From the NCBI GenBank assembly GCA_030638405.1, contig DAOWER010000304.1:1-7523 (forward strand): a stretch of DNA of 7,523 nucleotides. The letters are read 5' to 3'. Within the stretch, counting starts at the first letter, position 1. Each line of letters starts with the position of its first letter. This document shows positions 6,056 through 7,523 of the stretch, piece by piece. The stretch comes from Candidatus Eiseniibacteriota bacterium. GTDB taxonomy: Bacteria > Joyebacterota > Joyebacteria > Joyebacterales > Joyebacteraceae. Below the pieces are notes generated by a model that was not told the origin of the DNA, did no database searches, and worked only from the letters and a program-made list of their open reading frames with translations. Made by a program: the position numbers and the translations under genes.

Positions 6056-6127
6056 CGCTTGAACCACCTCTTCTTCAGTTGTCCCGGGGCGACGCTGCCA
6101 GGAATCCCCCAAGCGCGATCTTGTGGG

Positions 6128-7327
6128 CTACTTCCTGTAGTAGTCGACGAGCTTACGCACTGCCTCGACCACATCGTTCGCGTCACCGTCGCTCATCGCC
6201 GGGTAGATGGGCAGGGACACCGCGCGTTCGAAGAAGGCCTCCGTCACGGGGAAGCTGCCGGGCCCGTAGTCGAGTCGCTTGCTGTAGTAGCCGTGGTAGT
6301 GGACCGGGATGAAGTGAACGCTCGCTCCTATGCCTTCGTCCCCGAGGCACCTGACGAACGCATCGCGGTCGATCTTGAGCAACTCCGGCCTGAGCTGGAT
6401 CGGGTACAGGTGCCATGCGTGCCTGCCCGAATCGGGCCACGGCGGCACCCTGATCGCCTCCTCGGTCCGAAGTCCGCTGTCGAATAGGCGCGCGATTCCC
6501 TCACGCCGGTCTCTGAACTCGTCGACCTTCTCCATCTGGTGTATGCCGAGAGCCGCCTCGAGGTCGGTCATGTTGTACTTGTAACCGGGTTCGTGGACCT
6601 CGTAGAACCACGGGCCTCGCTCGGAGTAGCGGTTCCACGCGCCGCTGCTCATCCCGTGGAGGCTCAGAACGCCGACGCGCTCAACGAGGTCGGCGTTCGG
6701 CGAGGTCAGGATTCCACCCTCTCCGGTGGTGATGCCCTTGGTCACGTAGAAGCTGAAAGCCGTGGCGTCCGCGACCGATCCCATTCTCCGCTCGCCGTAG
6801 TCCGCGCCCATAGCGTGGGCGGCGTCACCGAGGACCGCGACGCCTCGGGACCGCGCAACCTCCATGATCCCGTCGATGTCGATGGGCCGTCCCCCGAAAT
6901 GCACCGGCACTATGATCTTCGTTCGTTCGGTGATGGCGGCGGCCACGATCTCGGGTGTGACGTTGAGAGTCTCCGGGTCCACGTCGACGAGCACGGGAGT
7001 CGCACCGAGGTGAATCGCGCAGTTCGGCCCCGAGACGAAGTTGAGCGCTGGGAGGATGACCTCGTCTCGCTCCTCCACTCCCAGCACTACCATCCCGAGG
7101 TGCAGGCCGGCCGTGCACGAGCTGAGAGCAGCCGCGCGCGGGACCCCGATGTAGCCCGCGACCATCTCCTCAAACCTCTTTGTCCTCGGGCCAACCGTCA
7201 ACCACCCGGACTTCAGGGTTTCGACGACCTCGGCTATTTCCTTCTCGCCGATCGAAGGGAGCGCGAAGGGAACGAAGCTCTTCCTGACGGGTTCGCCGCC
7301 CTCAATCGCGGGTAGTGCCTTCTTCAT
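6128..7327 (-). CDS. DegT/DnrJ/EryC1-family PLP-dependent sugar aminotransferase
   Basis: 399 residues, close to the family norm. These enzymes move an amino group, usually from glutamate, to the keto carbon of a nucleotide-activated sugar, giving amino sugars such as UDP-4-amino-sugars. Seen motifs: LPSIGEKEIAEVVETLKSGWLTVGP (23-47), the phosphate-binding SSCTAGLHL (69-77), GDAAHAMGA (167-175) with D168 for the PLP ring nitrogen, FSFYVTKGITTGEGG (191-205) with the PLP-binding lysine K197, YKYNMTDLEAALG (249-261), HLYPIQL (306-312) and SLPIYPAM (371-378). The ATG at 7327 has GGAGG 6 nt upstream, and the gene overlaps the stop of the preceding dehydratase-type gene by 26 bp. The pair dehydratase plus DegT is the core of PglF/PglE-type amino-sugar synthesis. 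Exact sugar and C-3 versus C-4 amination cannot be told; the sequence is nearest in style to ArnB/PglE. Confidence 0.95.
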   Translation of the reverse strand: MKKALPAIEGGEPVRKSFVPFALPSIGEKEIAEVVETLKSGWLTVGPRTKRFEEMVAGYIGVPRAAALSSCTAGLHLGMVVLGVEERDEVILPALNFVSGPNCAIHLGATPVLVDVDPETLNVTPEIVAAAITERTKIIVPVHFGGRPIDIDGIMEVARSRGVAVLGDAAHAMGADYGERRMGSVADATAFSFYVTKGITTGEGGILTSPNADLVERVGVLSLHGMSSGAWNRYSERGPWFYEVHEPGYKYNMTDLEAALGIHQMEKVDEFRDRREGIARLFDSGLRTEEAIRVPPWPDSGRHAWHLYPIQLRPELLKIDRDAFVRCLGDEGIGASVHFIPVHYHGYYSKRLDYGPGSFPVTEAFFERAVSLPIYPAMSDGDANDVVEAVRKLVDYYRK

Positions 7328-7523
7328 CCCATTCCTCCACTGCCATGTCTTCGAACAGTTCACAGAGCTTCTTGAGGATCCCGTCGCGGTCGCCGCGCGC
7401 GGCCATTTCCTCCAGCGCGGCGCAGACGGACGCCGTCTGCGCGGGCGGAGGGGAGTCACCGGCCCTCAGGACCAAAATCTTGTCGTATTCGGTTCTCGAC
7501 AGGGTCTCCGAGGAGGACCAGAG
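7302..7523 (-). CDS. C-terminal end of CapD/PglF-like nucleotide-sugar dehydratase/epimerase (partial)
   Basis: Only the last 73 codons are in the window, in the frame starting at base 7523 and ending at TGA 7304-7302. The fragment begins LWSSSETLSRTEYDKILVLRA and continues with a helical acidic tail (AALEEMAARGDRDGILKKLCELFEDM). The pattern EELL...(T/S)xxxKIxVxR followed by a helical segment is the usual end of Polysacc_synt_2 (CapD, PglF, WbpM, FlaA1) proteins, which act on UDP-GlcNAc or similar to make 4-keto-6-deoxy or epimerised sugars. The stop overlaps the downstream aminotransferase start by 26 bp, so the two are translationally coupled and likely act in succession. The catalytic part is outside the window, so whether it is the membrane-bound long form or the short soluble form, and dehydratase or epimerase, is unknown. 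Confidence 0.6.
   Translation of the reverse strand, partial: LWSSSETLSRTEYDKILVLRAGDSPPPAQTASVCAALEEMAARGDRDGILKKLCELFEDMAVEEWDEEGTTRD

Noticed and set aside
6539..7315. Plus-strand open frame (258 codons) opposite the aminotransferase
   Set aside because: Antisense shadow; the minus strand carries all catalytic motifs of the DegT family.
7328..7459. Upstream extension of the aminotransferase by 44 residues
   Set aside because: The extension is Arg/Pro-rich and out of frame with the real upstream gene; ATG at 7327 has a good GGAGG site and starts the conserved domain.

Overview
The window is GC-rich bacterial DNA in which every protein gene I can support lies on the minus strand; read in the direction of transcription it runs from position 7523 down to 1. 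The long plus-strand open frames are antisense shadows. The organism cannot be named from this sequence. High GC, Shine-Dalgarno sites (GGAGG/GAGG), some TTG and GTG starts, and a bacterial microcompartment (BMC) locus beside an envelope-glycan locus fit a free-living Gram-negative-type or candidate-phylum bacterium, but that is inference.

Module 1 (7523-1610) is a surface-glycan locus. In transcription order it holds: the C-terminal end of a CapD/PglF-type nucleotide-sugar 4,6-dehydratase/epimerase; a DegT/DnrJ/EryC1 PLP-dependent sugar aminotransferase; a FemAB/GNAT-fold acyltransferase; a GT87-type polytopic membrane glycosyltransferase; a GT4 glycosyltransferase; and a GT2 glycosyltransferase. 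Genes 1/2 and 5/6 overlap by 26 and 23 bp and the others are close together, so this looks like one operon. The inferred logic is: make an NDP-4-keto sugar, aminate it, acylate the amino group (or another part of the glycan), then assemble the glycan with cytosolic GT4/GT2 enzymes and a membrane GT-C enzyme.

A gene-free gap of about 645 bp (965-1609) separates the modules and is the most unusual part of the window. Next to module 2 it has a minus-strand promoter with a perfect TTGACA -35 box and 17-bp spacer. Two AGAA...TTCT dyads lie just upstream, with centres 19 bp apart, the nearer one about 61 bp upstream of the inferred transcription start. Farther away (1268-1442) is a compact set of nested inverted repeats that folds on paper into two adjacent bulged hairpins, one with 14 base pairs. 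More GC-rich inverted repeats follow to 1578. I read this as a possible undescribed structured RNA, more likely from the plus strand.

Module 2 (964-1) is the start of a bacterial microcompartment operon: a PduL-type phosphotransacylase with an N-terminal encapsulation-peptide-like helix and an unusually long linker, followed 36 bp later by a BMC-H hexameric shell protein that runs off the window edge. PduL converts acyl-CoA to acyl-phosphate and recycles CoA inside aldehyde-oxidising microcompartments. The signature enzyme defining the substrate is not in the window.
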